64,000 bases of DNA from PNAI01 sp035574295 (GTDB taxonomy: Bacteria; Pseudomonadota; Alphaproteobacteria; Rhizobiales; Xanthobacteraceae). How positions within the stretch are numbered: the first letter of the stretch is position 1; every line of letters starts with the position of its first letter. The position numbers were made by a program, and so were the translations under genes. The DNA lies in contig DATLYX010000130.1 in the NCBI GenBank assembly GCA_035574295.1, positions 33,266-97,265 on the forward strand. Direction: 5' to 3'. The notes under the pieces are model-generated. The model was not told the origin of the DNA and did not search any database. It worked only from the letters and a program-made list of their open reading frames with translations. Shown here piece after piece: positions 17,118 to 25,316 of the stretch.

Positions 17118-18737
17118 ATGGCAACGATGGCTCACGGCATGCACAATGAACATGCGGCGCACGATGCGCATGCGCATCCCATGGGATGGCGCCGCTGGGT
17201 CTATTCGACCAACCACAAGGACATCGGCACCATGTATCTGGTGTTCGCCATGGTCGGCGGTGTCATCGGCGCCTTCATGTCGATCGCCATACGCATGGAG
17301 CTGCAGATTCCGGGCCTGCAGATCTTCCACGACAGCCACATGTTCAACGTGTTCACCACGGCGCACGGCCTGATCATGATCTTCTTCATGGTCATGCCGG
17401 CGTTGATCGGCGGCTTCGGCAATTGGATGGTGCCGTTGATGATCGGGGCGCCGGACATGGCGTTCCCGCGCATGAACAACATCTCGTTCTGGCTCCTGCC
17501 GGTGTCGTTCGCGCTGCTCCTGATCTCCATGTTCGTCGAAGGCGAGCCGGGCGGCGCCGGGGTGGGCGCCGGCTGGACCATCTATGCGCCGCTCTCGACC
17601 TCAGGTCACCCCGGCCCGGCGGTCGATTTCGCCATCCTGTCGCTGCATATCGCCGGCGCCTCGTCGATCCTCGGCGCGATCAACTTCATCACCACCATCT
17701 TCAACATGCGCGCGCCGGGCATGACGCTGCACAAGATGCCGCTGTTCGTGTGGTCGCAGCTCGTCACCGTGTTCCTGCTGTTGTTGTCGCTGCCGGTGCT
17801 CGCCGGCGCCATCACCATGCTGCTCACCGACCGCAACTTCGGCACCACGTTCTTTGCCGCGGACGGCGGCGGCGATCCGATCCTGTTCCAGCATCTGTTC
17901 TGGTTCTTCGGCCACCCGGAAGTCTACATCCTGATCCTGCCGGGCTTCGGCATCGTCAGCCAGGTAGTGGCCACGTTCTCCAAAAAGCCGGTGTTCGGCT
18001 ATCTCGGCATGGCCTATGCCATGGTTGCCATCGGCGGCATCGGATTCGTGGTGTGGGCGCACCACATGTACACGGTCGGCATGTCGACCGGCGCGCAGGC
18101 CTATTTCGTGGCCGCCACCATGGTGATCGCGGTGCCGACCGGCATCAAAGTCTTTTCCTGGATCGCCACCATGTGGGGCGGCTCGATCGAGTTCAGGACG
18201 CCGATGCTGTGGGCGATCGGCCTGATCTTCCTGTTCACCATCGGCGGCGTGACCGGCGTGGTGTTGGCGAACGCGGGCGTCGACCGGGTGCTGCAGGACA
18301 CCTATTACGTGGTGGCGCACTTCCACTACGTGCTGTCGCTCGGCGCGGTGTTCGCGGTGTTCGCCGGCTGGTACTACTGGTTCCCGAAGATCACCGGATA
18401 CATGTGGTCGGAGGCGCTGGGCAAGCTGCACTTCTGGCTCACGTTCATCGGCGTCAACATCATCTTCTTCCCGCAGCACTTCCTCGGGCTCGCCGGCATG
18501 CCGCGGCGCATCGCCGACTATCCGGATGCGTTCGCCGGGTGGAACTACGTGTCGTCGATCGGGGCCTATATCTCCACCCTGGGGCTGATCGTTTTCTTCA
18601 TCGGCCTCGTGCACGCGTTCATGCGCAAGGAAAAGGCTGCGGACAATCCGTGGGGCGCAGGCGCGACGACGCTGGAATGGACGCTGCCTTCGCCGCCGCC
18701 GTTCCACCAATACAACGTGCTGCCGCGGATCAAGTGA
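17118..18737 (+). CDS. ctaD: Cytochrome c oxidase subunit I
   Basis: 539 residues and 12 membrane helices. This is the catalytic subunit, holding haem a and the haem a3-CuB centre. Ligands visible in order are His in TTAHGLIMIFFMVMP (haem a), HPEVYI (CuB His cross-linked to Tyr), the HHMYTVG pair (CuB) and VVAHFHYVLS (haems a3 and a). The D-pathway asparagines are in GGFGNWMVPLMIGAPDMAFP. The leader is His/Met-rich (MAHGMHNEHAAHDAHAHP). It follows ctaC by 48 bases. Long antisense frames on the other strand are shadows of the codon bias. Confidence 0.97.
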   Translation: MATMAHGMHNEHAAHDAHAHPMGWRRWVYSTNHKDIGTMYLVFAMVGGVIGAFMSIAIRMELQIPGLQIFHDSHMFNVFTTAHGLIMIFFMVMPALIGGFGNWMVPLMIGAPDMAFPRMNNISFWLLPVSFALLLISMFVEGEPGGAGVGAGWTIYAPLSTSGHPGPAVDFAILSLHIAGASSILGAINFITTIFNMRAPGMTLHKMPLFVWSQLVTVFLLLLSLPVLAGAITMLLTDRNFGTTFFAADGGGDPILFQHLFWFFGHPEVYILILPGFGIVSQVVATFSKKPVFGYLGMAYAMVAIGGIGFVVWAHHMYTVGMSTGAQAYFVAATMVIAVPTGIKVFSWIATMWGGSIEFRTPMLWAIGLIFLFTIGGVTGVVLANAGVDRVLQDTYYVVAHFHYVLSLGAVFAVFAGWYYWFPKITGYMWSEALGKLHFWLTFIGVNIIFFPQHFLGLAGMPRRIADYPDAFAGWNYVSSIGAYISTLGLIVFFIGLVHAFMRKEKAADNPWGAGATTLEWTLPSPPPFHQYNVLPRIK

Positions 18738-18780
18738 TGGTGCGGACGACGAACATGCGCGGCGCGCTGGGCGTTCGGTG

Positions 18781-19737
18781 ATGTCTCTGGCGAGCGAAAG
18801 CGCCGATCTCGCCCCGCGGCTGCGCGCCGAGAGTCCGGCGGCGCAGCCCAGCACGGCCGGCGTCGCCGACTACTTTGCGCTGATGAAGCCGCGGGTGATG
18901 TCGCTCGTGGTGTTCACGGCGCTGGTCGGGCTTCTGGTCGCGCCCGGACACCTGCATCCGGTGTTGGCATTTACGGCGCTGTTGTGCATCGCGGTGGGCG
19001 CCGGCGCGGCAGGCGCGCTCAACATGTGGTACGAGGCCGACATCGACGCGCTGATGTCGCGCACCGCGCGGCGGCCGATTCCCGCCGGCCGGGTCGCGCC
19101 TGGCGAAGCGCTCGGCTTCGGCGTCACGCTCGCGGTCGGTTCGGTCGTCGTGCTCGGTCTTGCAGTGAATGTGCTGGCGGCGGCGCTGCTTGCATTCACG
19201 ATCTTCTTCTACGTCGCAATCTATACGATCTGGCTCAAGCGCAGCACGCCGCAGAACATCGTGATCGGCGGGGCGGCCGGCGCGTTTCCGCCCATGATCG
19301 GCTGGGCGGCGGCAACCGGCGGAATCGGAATCGAGGCAGTCCTGCTGTTCCTCATCATCTTCTTCTGGACGCCGCCGCATTTCTGGGCGCTGTCGCTGTA
19401 CCGCACCGACGATTATGTGCGCGCCAAGATTCCCATGCTGCCAGTGATCGCCGGGCCGCGGGAGACGCGCAGGCAGATCCTCATCTATTCGATCGTGCTT
19501 GCACCGGTCGGGGTGTCGCCCTGGCTCTTGGGCTATGCCGGATGGCCGTTCGGCGCGGTTGCGGCGGCGAGCGGAGCGACCATGGTGGCGCTGGCCTTAA
19601 AGCTTTACCGGACGCCTCCGGGAGTTGCGACGGAGCCCGCCGCAAGGCGGTTGTTTGCGTTCTCGATCCTTTACCTGGCGCTCTTGTTTGCAACGCTGCT
19701 GGCCGATTCGCTGTTCGGCTTTGCGGCACGCGGATAG
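18781..19737 (+). CDS. ctaB: Protohaem IX farnesyltransferase (haem O synthase)
   Basis: 318 residues with nine predicted helices. The enzyme farnesylates haem b to haem o, the first step of haem a synthesis for the oxidase encoded alongside. The prenyl-diphosphate/Mg motif is NMWYEADIDALMSRTARRP (NxxxDxxxD) at about residue 82; the second conserved loop is YTIWLKRSTPQNIVIGG. A GTG directly precedes the ATG at 18781, and either could be used. It lies 43 bases after ctaD. Transcription of the cluster must then pass over an oppositely oriented capA-like gene to reach the next oxidase assembly gene. Confidence 0.94.
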   Translation: MSLASESADLAPRLRAESPAAQPSTAGVADYFALMKPRVMSLVVFTALVGLLVAPGHLHPVLAFTALLCIAVGAGAAGALNMWYEADIDALMSRTARRPIPAGRVAPGEALGFGVTLAVGSVVVLGLAVNVLAAALLAFTIFFYVAIYTIWLKRSTPQNIVIGGAAGAFPPMIGWAAATGGIGIEAVLLFLIIFFWTPPHFWALSLYRTDDYVRAKIPMLPVIAGPRETRRQILIYSIVLAPVGVSPWLLGYAGWPFGAVAAASGATMVALALKLYRTPPGVATEPAARRLFAFSILYLALLFATLLADSLFGFAARG

Positions 19738-19795
19738 CTCGGGCGCGGATGCGCGAGGCGACCTAAGAATGGCAAGGTTGTTCGACCGCACAGTT

Positions 19796-20809
19796 TCAGT
19801 CCGCAGGCACGGTGGCTGCGAGGCCATCGCCGTCGCGCGCCAACCTCACCGCATAGCCCGCACAGCGGCGGAGCATGGTCGCGCGGATCGCCGCGGCCTC
19901 CGCGCCGGCGGCGAGATTCACTTCGCCGGGCATCAGCCGCACCGGCACGAGTTTCACGGACGGCGGGTGTGCGCCGGCATATTCGACGACGAACAGACAC
20001 GAACGGTCGGTACGGATGCCGGGGAATACCCAAAAATCCTCGATGAAGTCGCCGGTGTCGTAGAGGATGACACCGCGGCGATGGAATTCGACTGCCTGCA
20101 ACAGATGCGCGGAGTGCCCGTGCACGATATCGAACCCCGCATCGATCATGGCGCGGGCGAAGCGGCGATAGCGGTGCGGCGGCCACCAGCGCAAATTCGG
20201 TCCCCAATGAACGCTGAGGATCAAGATGTTCGCGCCTCGTGCGCGGAGGTCCGCGACTTGCGCGCGGAGGAGATCGCAAGTCGGCTGGTCGGTGCGGATT
20301 GCAACGAAGGCGGTTCCGGGCTTGGCGATGCGGGCGGCAAACGGCCGCATGGTGTTGGTGATCGAGACAAAGCCGACGTTGACGCCGTTGGCGCAAAAGA
20401 GGGCCGGAGCCATGGCCTCCGCCCAATTCATGCCCGCGCCGGCATGAGCAATGCCGACTGCGGCAAGATGGCGGCGGGTGTCGATCAGCCCTACGCCGGC
20501 GCAGTCCAGAATGTGATTATTGGCGAGTGCGACGCATTTGACGTTGCCGGCGCGGAGGATTTCCACCGTGCGCGGGTCGGCGCGAAAGCGGAACGATTTG
20601 ATTCCGCGCCAACGGCGCTCGGTCGCCGTGATCGGGGCCTCGAGATTGCCGATCACCGCATCGCAGGCCAAGCAGTGCGGCCGCACGTCGCCCCAAAAGG
20701 CGGCCGGCGGCTTGCCGGCGCGCAGTTGCGCGGTCACCTTGCGCCCGAGCATCAGATCGCCGACCAAGGCAAGGCGCAGGACGACGGACGGCGGTTCACT
20801 TGCGGCCAT
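19796..20809 (-). CDS. CapA-family (poly-gamma-glutamate-type) metallophosphatase-like protein
   Basis: About 337 residues. The calcineurin-like CapA fold is shown by LALVGDLMLGRKV near the N-terminus (metal-binding Asp), GNLEAPITA, CVALANNHILDCAGVGLIDT, ILSVHWGPNLRWWPPHRYRRFARAMIDAGFDIVHGHSAH, and ILYDTGDFIEDF. Members are linked to capsule polyglutamate and to other poorly defined cell-envelope roles. An upstream start at 20827 is equally open. The gene lies between ctaB and the small coxF-like gene on the opposite strand, which is unusual for this otherwise colinear cluster. Its start is only about 50-65 bases from the coxF-like GTG, so the two face apart. Confidence 0.85.
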   Translation of the reverse strand: MAASEPPSVVLRLALVGDLMLGRKVTAQLRAGKPPAAFWGDVRPHCLACDAVIGNLEAPITATERRWRGIKSFRFRADPRTVEILRAGNVKCVALANNHILDCAGVGLIDTRRHLAAVGIAHAGAGMNWAEAMAPALFCANGVNVGFVSITNTMRPFAARIAKPGTAFVAIRTDQPTCDLLRAQVADLRARGANILILSVHWGPNLRWWPPHRYRRFARAMIDAGFDIVHGHSAHLLQAVEFHRRGVILYDTGDFIEDFWVFPGIRTDRSCLFVVEYAGAHPPSVKLVPVRLMPGEVNLAAGAEAAAIRATMLRRCAGYAVRLARDGDGLAATVPAD

Positions 20810-20874
20810 TTCGCGCACGTCCCACATTCAGCATGGCGGGGGCAGGCTGTCCACAGCGCCCGCGGAGCGTTGCC

Positions 20875-21039
20875 GTGAGCCAGATCGAACCCGACCGGGT
20901 GGAGCTCACTCCGGAACAGAAAAAGCGCCAGCGCGCGCGCTCGATCGCGATTGCGCTTGCACTCGGCGCGCTCGTGTTGTTGTTCTACTTCATCACCATC
21001 GTCAAACTGGGACCCGGCATCCTGCGCCGGCCGCTTTGA
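20875..21039 (+). CDS. Small single-helix protein of the oxidase cluster (CoxF/CtaF-like)
   Basis: 54 residues from a GTG with GGAG upstream: a polar N-terminus (ELTPEQKKRQRARS) then one helix (IAIALALGALVLLFYFITIV) and a short tail. A small membrane protein of this form lies directly before ctaG in many alphaproteobacterial oxidase clusters and is assumed to help assembly. Its stop is followed after two bases by the ctaG ATG, so the pair is coupled. The role is inferred from position only. Confidence 0.75.
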   Translation: MSQIEPDRVELTPEQKKRQRARSIAIALALGALVLLFYFITIVKLGPGILRRPL

Positions 21040-21041
21040 AG

Positions 21042-21653
21042 ATGACAAGCCAGTTGCCGCATCGCCCGAACCCTGCCGCCCGCAACCGCGACCTCATCGT
21101 CGCGGGCGCCTGCGGCGCGGTGGTGGCGCTCATGGTGGGGCTGTCCTATGCAGCGGTGCCGCTGTACGACTGGTTCTGCCGCGTCACCGGCTTTGCCGGC
21201 ACCACGCAGGTGGCGAGCGGCCCGCCGGGACGGGTGCTCGACCGCAAGATCACCGTGCGCTTCGACGCCAATGTGAGCGGCGGATTGCCGTGGAGCTTCG
21301 CGCCTGAGCGCACCGCGATCGAGGTGAGGCTCGGCGAGGTGGTGACCATGGACTACTACATCGTCAACCTCGCTGCGCACGAAACCACCGGCATCGCCAG
21401 CTACAACGTGACGCCGCTCAACATGGGCGCGCATTTCCGCAAGATCAACTGCTTCTGCTTCACCGACCAGACGCTCAAGCCGGGCGAAAGGCGGCCGGTG
21501 ACCGTGGTGTTCTATGTGGATCCCGAACTCGCCACGGATCCGGACGGCCGGGACGTCAACACCATCACCCTGTCGTACAGCTTCTATGCGAAACGCGATT
21601 CGCAGCGGCCGACGGCGCAGGGAACAGCGGACAGCGAGCCGGGACGAATTTGA
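21042..21653 (+). CDS. ctaG: Cytochrome c oxidase assembly protein CtaG (Cox11)
   Basis: 203 residues. Cox11/CtaG delivers copper to the CuB site of subunit I. One membrane helix near the N-terminus (LIVAGACGAVVALMVGLSYA) is followed by AVPLYDWFCRVTGFAGTTQ and a periplasmic immunoglobulin-like domain. The copper-binding KINCFCFTDQTLKPGE motif (CFCF) lies at about residue 133. It starts two bases after the preceding stop and is followed 42 bases later by ctaE. Confidence 0.95.
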   Translation: MTSQLPHRPNPAARNRDLIVAGACGAVVALMVGLSYAAVPLYDWFCRVTGFAGTTQVASGPPGRVLDRKITVRFDANVSGGLPWSFAPERTAIEVRLGEVVTMDYYIVNLAAHETTGIASYNVTPLNMGAHFRKINCFCFTDQTLKPGERRPVTVVFYVDPELATDPDGRDVNTITLSYSFYAKRDSQRPTAQGTADSEPGRI

Positions 21654-21695
21654 TCAATCCTCCGGTGCGCCGGAGACGAACGGAGAGCAACAACG

Positions 21696-22562
21696 ATGGC
21701 GCGCGCCAAAGAAGTGCAACACGATTATCACCTGGTCGACCCAAGCCCGTGGCCGGCGGTCGGCGCAATCTCTGCATTTCTGCTGGCGGTGGGGCTGATC
21801 GCCTGGATGCGCAACATGTTCGCGCTGGCGCCGGTGGTGTTCTTCGCCGGCGTGCTTGGCACCGCCTACACCATGATCGGCTGGTGGCGCGACGTGATCC
21901 GGGAGGCGCAGGTGGAAGGCCACCACACGCGCGTGGTGCAGATCTCCCACCGCTACGGGATGATCCTGTTCATCGCCTCCGAGGTGATGTTCTTCGTCGC
22001 CTGGTTCTGGGCCTATTTCAACACCGCGCTGTTTCCTGACGATCTGCTGCAGGTGACGCGGCACGAACTGATCGGCGGCCAGTGGCCGCCGGTACCGGCG
22101 GCGAACGGCAGCTTCCGCTCCACCTTTGATCCCTGGCACCTGCCGCTGTTGAATACGCTGATCCTGCTCACCTCGGGCACCACGGTGACCTGGGCGCACC
22201 ACGCGCTCCTGCACAACGACCGCAAAGGGCTGATCCGGGGGCTGTGGTTGACCATCCTGCTCGGCCTCACCTTCACCGCGGTGCAGGCCTACGAATACAG
22301 CCATGCCGCCTTCAACTTCGCCGGTCATATCTACGGCTCCACGTTCTTCATGGCGACCGGCTTTCACGGCGCGCATGTGATCATCGGCACCATATTTCTC
22401 ATCGTGTGCCTGATCCGGGCCTATGCCGGGCATTTCAAGCCCGATCAGCATCTCGGTTTTGAATTCGCCGCGTGGTATTGGCACTTCGTCGACGTGGTTT
22501 GGCTGTTCCTGTTCGCCTGCATCTATGTGTGGGGGGCGGGCAGTTATACGCCGGCGCATTGA
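21696..22562 (+). CDS. ctaE: Cytochrome c oxidase subunit III
   Basis: 288 residues with seven helices. This non-redox subunit stabilises subunit I and its proton uptake. Family blocks are DYHLVDPSPWPAVGAIS at the N-terminus, ISHRYGMILFIASEVMFFVAWFW (including the conserved Glu) and GFHGAHVIIGTIFLIVCLIR. The final helix (HFVDVVWLFLFACIYVWG) is typical. It is followed by a strong terminator, so much of the oxidase transcript may end here. Confidence 0.96.
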   Translation: MARAKEVQHDYHLVDPSPWPAVGAISAFLLAVGLIAWMRNMFALAPVVFFAGVLGTAYTMIGWWRDVIREAQVEGHHTRVVQISHRYGMILFIASEVMFFVAWFWAYFNTALFPDDLLQVTRHELIGGQWPPVPAANGSFRSTFDPWHLPLLNTLILLTSGTTVTWAHHALLHNDRKGLIRGLWLTILLGLTFTAVQAYEYSHAAFNFAGHIYGSTFFMATGFHGAHVIIGTIFLIVCLIRAYAGHFKPDQHLGFEFAAWYWHFVDVVWLFLFACIYVWGAGSYTPAH

Positions 22563-22585
22563 CACAGGGCGCAAATGGCGCGAGA

Positions 22586-22610
22586 GGGGCAGCGCTGCGC
22601 TGCCCCTTTT
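22586..22610 (+). terminator. Rho-independent terminator after ctaE
   Basis: GGGGCAGCG at 22586-22594 pairs perfectly with CGCTGCCCC at 22598-22606, leaving a 3-base loop. It is followed by TTTT and lies 24 bases after the ctaE stop. It should end or attenuate the structural oxidase transcript ahead of the DUF983/SURF1 genes. Confidence 0.8.
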
Positions 22611-22625
22611 GCATTGTGAGGGTTC

Positions 22626-23009
22626 ATGGGCGAATCCGCCTATCCGCCGCTTTCGCCGTTTGCGACCGGGCTTGCGTGCCGCTGTCCGCGCTGCGGCAAG
22701 GGTGCGCTGTTTGCCGGTTTCCTGCGGTTGAAACCCGCCTGCGAAGCCTGCGGGCTCAACTACGGTTTTGCCGATGCCGGCGACGGACCGGCGGTGTTCG
22801 TCATCTTCTTCTCCGGGTTCGTCGTGGTGTTCGCCGCGCTGCTGGTCGAAGTGATCTACCAGCCGCCATACTGGCTGCATGCGGTGCTGTGGCTGCCGCT
22901 CATCCTGCTCACCACGCTCGGCCCCTTGCGGCCGGTCAAGGGGCTGATGATCGCGCTGCAATATCACCACAAGGCAGCGGAAGGACGGTTCGACCGGGGC
23001 CCGAGGTGA
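22626..23009 (+). CDS. DUF983 membrane protein of the oxidase cluster
   Basis: 127 residues. Two Cys pairs at the N-terminus (CRCPRCGKG and CEACGLNYGF) resemble a zinc ribbon. Two membrane helices follow (about residues 57-77 and 85-103). DUF983 proteins accompany ctaE and SURF1 in alphaproteobacteria; a copper or assembly role is often supposed but not shown. Its TGA overlaps the SURF1 GTG (GTGA). Confidence 0.85.
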   Translation: MGESAYPPLSPFATGLACRCPRCGKGALFAGFLRLKPACEACGLNYGFADAGDGPAVFVIFFSGFVVVFAALLVEVIYQPPYWLHAVLWLPLILLTTLGPLRPVKGLMIALQYHHKAAEGRFDRGPR

Positions 23010-23746
23010 GCACCGCGCGGCAAGGTCTGCTGCTGCCCGCGCTCGCCGCGGCCTCGGCGTTTGCGGTGCTGATCGCGCTCGGCACTTGGCAGCTCGAACG
23101 CCGGCAGTGGAAACATACGCTGATCGACGCCCTGACCCAGCGCGTGACTGCTGCGCCCACGGCGTTGCCTGCAAAGGCGCAGTGGGGGGAGCTCACCGCG
23201 GAGCACGACGAATTCCGCCGCGTCATGTTTCGCGCGGAATTGGTGCCGAACGAGCGGGCGCTGGTGTACACCCTAGGCTCGCGACTGCGGCCCGATGTGA
23301 GCGGCCCGGGCTTTTGGGTGTTCGCGCCGGCCCGCCTTGCCGACGGCAGTCTGGTCGTCGTCAACCGCGGATTCGTCCCGGCGGATCGCTTGGCCGCGCT
23401 CGGCCGGACCGGGCTTGAAGCCACGATCGTGGGCTATCTGCGATGGCCGGAGGCGCGCGGCTGGTTCACGCCCCAGGATGAGCCTGCGCGCAACGTCTGG
23501 TATGTACGCGACCATCGGGCGATCGCCGCGGCCAAGAACTGGGGGGAGACCGCTCCGTTTTTCGTGGATCAGGAAGGGCCGGCGGCACCCGGGGGCCTGC
23601 CGCGGCCCGGTCCCCTCGCCATCGCCCTGCCCGATGACCACCTGCAGTACGCGCTGACCTGGTATGGCCTGGCCGCAGTTCTTGCGGTGGTGTTCGCGGT
23701 TTGGGCGCGCGGCCGGCTGCGCGCTGCGGGGCAGGGCGGTCGGTAG
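23006..23746 (+). CDS. SURF1-family cytochrome oxidase assembly protein
   Basis: 246 residues from a GTG that overlaps the DUF983 stop. SURF1 proteins bind haem a and help insert it into subunit I. Visible are an N-terminal helix with LIALGTWQLERRQWK, the conserved NRGFVPADR and NPA-like regions, and a C-terminal helix (YALTWYGLAAVLAVVFAVWA). The length fits the family (about 240-260). A longer reading frame runs upstream through ctaE in another frame and was discarded. Confidence 0.9.
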   Translation: MSTARQGLLLPALAAASAFAVLIALGTWQLERRQWKHTLIDALTQRVTAAPTALPAKAQWGELTAEHDEFRRVMFRAELVPNERALVYTLGSRLRPDVSGPGFWVFAPARLADGSLVVVNRGFVPADRLAALGRTGLEATIVGYLRWPEARGWFTPQDEPARNVWYVRDHRAIAAAKNWGETAPFFVDQEGPAAPGGLPRPGPLAIALPDDHLQYALTWYGLAAVLAVVFAVWARGRLRAAGQGGR

Positions 23747-23903
23747 TTTTCCATCCTCCGATTTGCCGCTTGCCTCGCCACCCCCCGCGTTTATTGTGAG
23801 AATGCTGCCGGATGGTCCGGGTCGTCCCCGGAAAATCCTGTAAATTCAACTATTTAACAGGCGCGAGGCGGTCAATCGCGCCAGGGCCGAAGGGGACGCG
23901 CCG

Positions 23904-25316
23904 GTGCGCTATGTCTCGACCCGCGGCGAGGCTCCGCCGCTCGATTTCGTGGAAGTCACGCTCGCAGGTCTTGCGCGCGATGGCGGCCTCTATGTGCCCG
24001 AACACTGGCCCAAGCTCCGCCCCGAGGACATCGGCGGCTTCGCCGGCCGGCCCTATGCGGAGGTTGCGGTCGAAGTGATTCGGCCGTTCGTCGGCGAGGT
24101 CATTGCGACGCAGGAGCTCTCGCGCATGGCGCGCGAGGCCTATGGCGCGTTCCGCCATCCGGCGGTGGTGCCGATCACCCAGCTCGGGGTGAACACCTTC
24201 ATGCTCGAGCTGTTCCACGGGCCGACGCTCGCGTTCAAGGACGTGGCCATGCAGTTCCTGGCGCGGCTGATGGATCACGTGCTCGGCGCGCGCGGGGAGC
24301 GTACCACGGTGGTGGTGGCCACTTCGGGCGACACCGGCGGCGCGGCGGTGGAGGCGTTCCGCGGCCGCGCGCGGATCGACCTGTTCGTGCTGTTTCCCGC
24401 CGGCCGCATCTCCGAGGTGCAGCGGCGCATGATGACGACCTGCCACGACGACAACGTTCATGCGCTCGCGATCGAAGGCACCTTCGACGACTGCCAGGCG
24501 ATCGTGAAGGGCCTGTTCAACCATCATGCATTCCGCGACCGCGTGCGGCTCTCCGGCGTCAATTCCATCAACTGGGCGCGCGTTGTTGCGCAGGTGGTCT
24601 ATTACTTCACCGCGGCGGCGACTCTCGGCTCGCCGCATCGCAAGGTCGCCTTCGCGGTGCCGACCGGCAATTTCGGCAACGTGTTTGCCGGCTATGTGGC
24701 GGCGCGCATGGGGCTGCCGGTGGATCGGCTGGTGGTGGCGACCAACGTCAACGACATCCTGGTGCGGGCGCTGGCGACCGGCGCCTACGAGCCGCGCGAG
24801 GTGATCGCAACCTCGTCGCCGTCGATGGACATCCAGGTGTCGTCGAACTTCGAGCGGCTGTTGTTCGAGGCCTATGGCCGGGACGGCAAGGCGGTTCGCG
24901 CGCTGATGAATGCATTTCAGCAGTCACGGCGGTTTTCGCTGTCGGGCGCAGTGCTCACCGAGATCCGCGGGCAATTCTCCGCCGGCCGCGCCGACGAGCA
25001 GGAGACCGCGGCGACGATCCGCACCGTGCTGCGCGAGACCGGCCGGCTGGTCGATCCGCATACGGCGGTCGGGATCGCCGTCGCCGAAAAGGAGCCGCGC
25101 GATCCCGCGGTGCCGATGATCGTGCTTGGCACCGCGCACGCGGCGAAGTTCCCCGAAGCGGTGGAGGCCGCATGCGGGGTGCGGCCGGCGCTGCCGGAGT
25201 GGCTCGCCGAGCTGCCCGCACGGCCGGAGCGGGTCAAAACCCTGCCGGTCGATCCGGCGGCGGTGGAGCGTTTCATCTTGGCGGCGAGTCGCGCCGCGCA
25301 GGGAGTTGCAGCATGA
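23904..25316 (+). CDS. thrC: Threonine synthase
   Basis: 470 residues with a GTG start (VRYVSTRGEAPPLDF) behind AAGGGGACG. It is a PLP enzyme that converts O-phosphohomoserine to threonine. The PLP lysine is in HGPTLAFKDVAMQFLARL at about residue 111. The phosphate-binding ATSGDTGGAAVEAF block follows, then VPTGNFGNVFAGY. It is the long (yeast/E. coli) threonine synthase form. Its TGA overlaps the ATG of the M16 peptidase, a pairing conserved in Hyphomicrobiales. Confidence 0.96.
   Translation: MRYVSTRGEAPPLDFVEVTLAGLARDGGLYVPEHWPKLRPEDIGGFAGRPYAEVAVEVIRPFVGEVIATQELSRMAREAYGAFRHPAVVPITQLGVNTFMLELFHGPTLAFKDVAMQFLARLMDHVLGARGERTTVVVATSGDTGGAAVEAFRGRARIDLFVLFPAGRISEVQRRMMTTCHDDNVHALAIEGTFDDCQAIVKGLFNHHAFRDRVRLSGVNSINWARVVAQVVYYFTAAATLGSPHRKVAFAVPTGNFGNVFAGYVAARMGLPVDRLVVATNVNDILVRALATGAYEPREVIATSSPSMDIQVSSNFERLLFEAYGRDGKAVRALMNAFQQSRRFSLSGAVLTEIRGQFSAGRADEQETAATIRTVLRETGRLVDPHTAVGIAVAEKEPRDPAVPMIVLGTAHAAKFPEAVEAACGVRPALPEWLAELPARPERVKTLPVDPAAVERFILAASRAAQGVAA

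Noticed and set aside
17186..18854. Two long frames overlapping ctaD (531 codons + strand, 417 codons - strand)
   Set aside because: They have His/Arg-rich composition with no family match and are shadows of ctaD.
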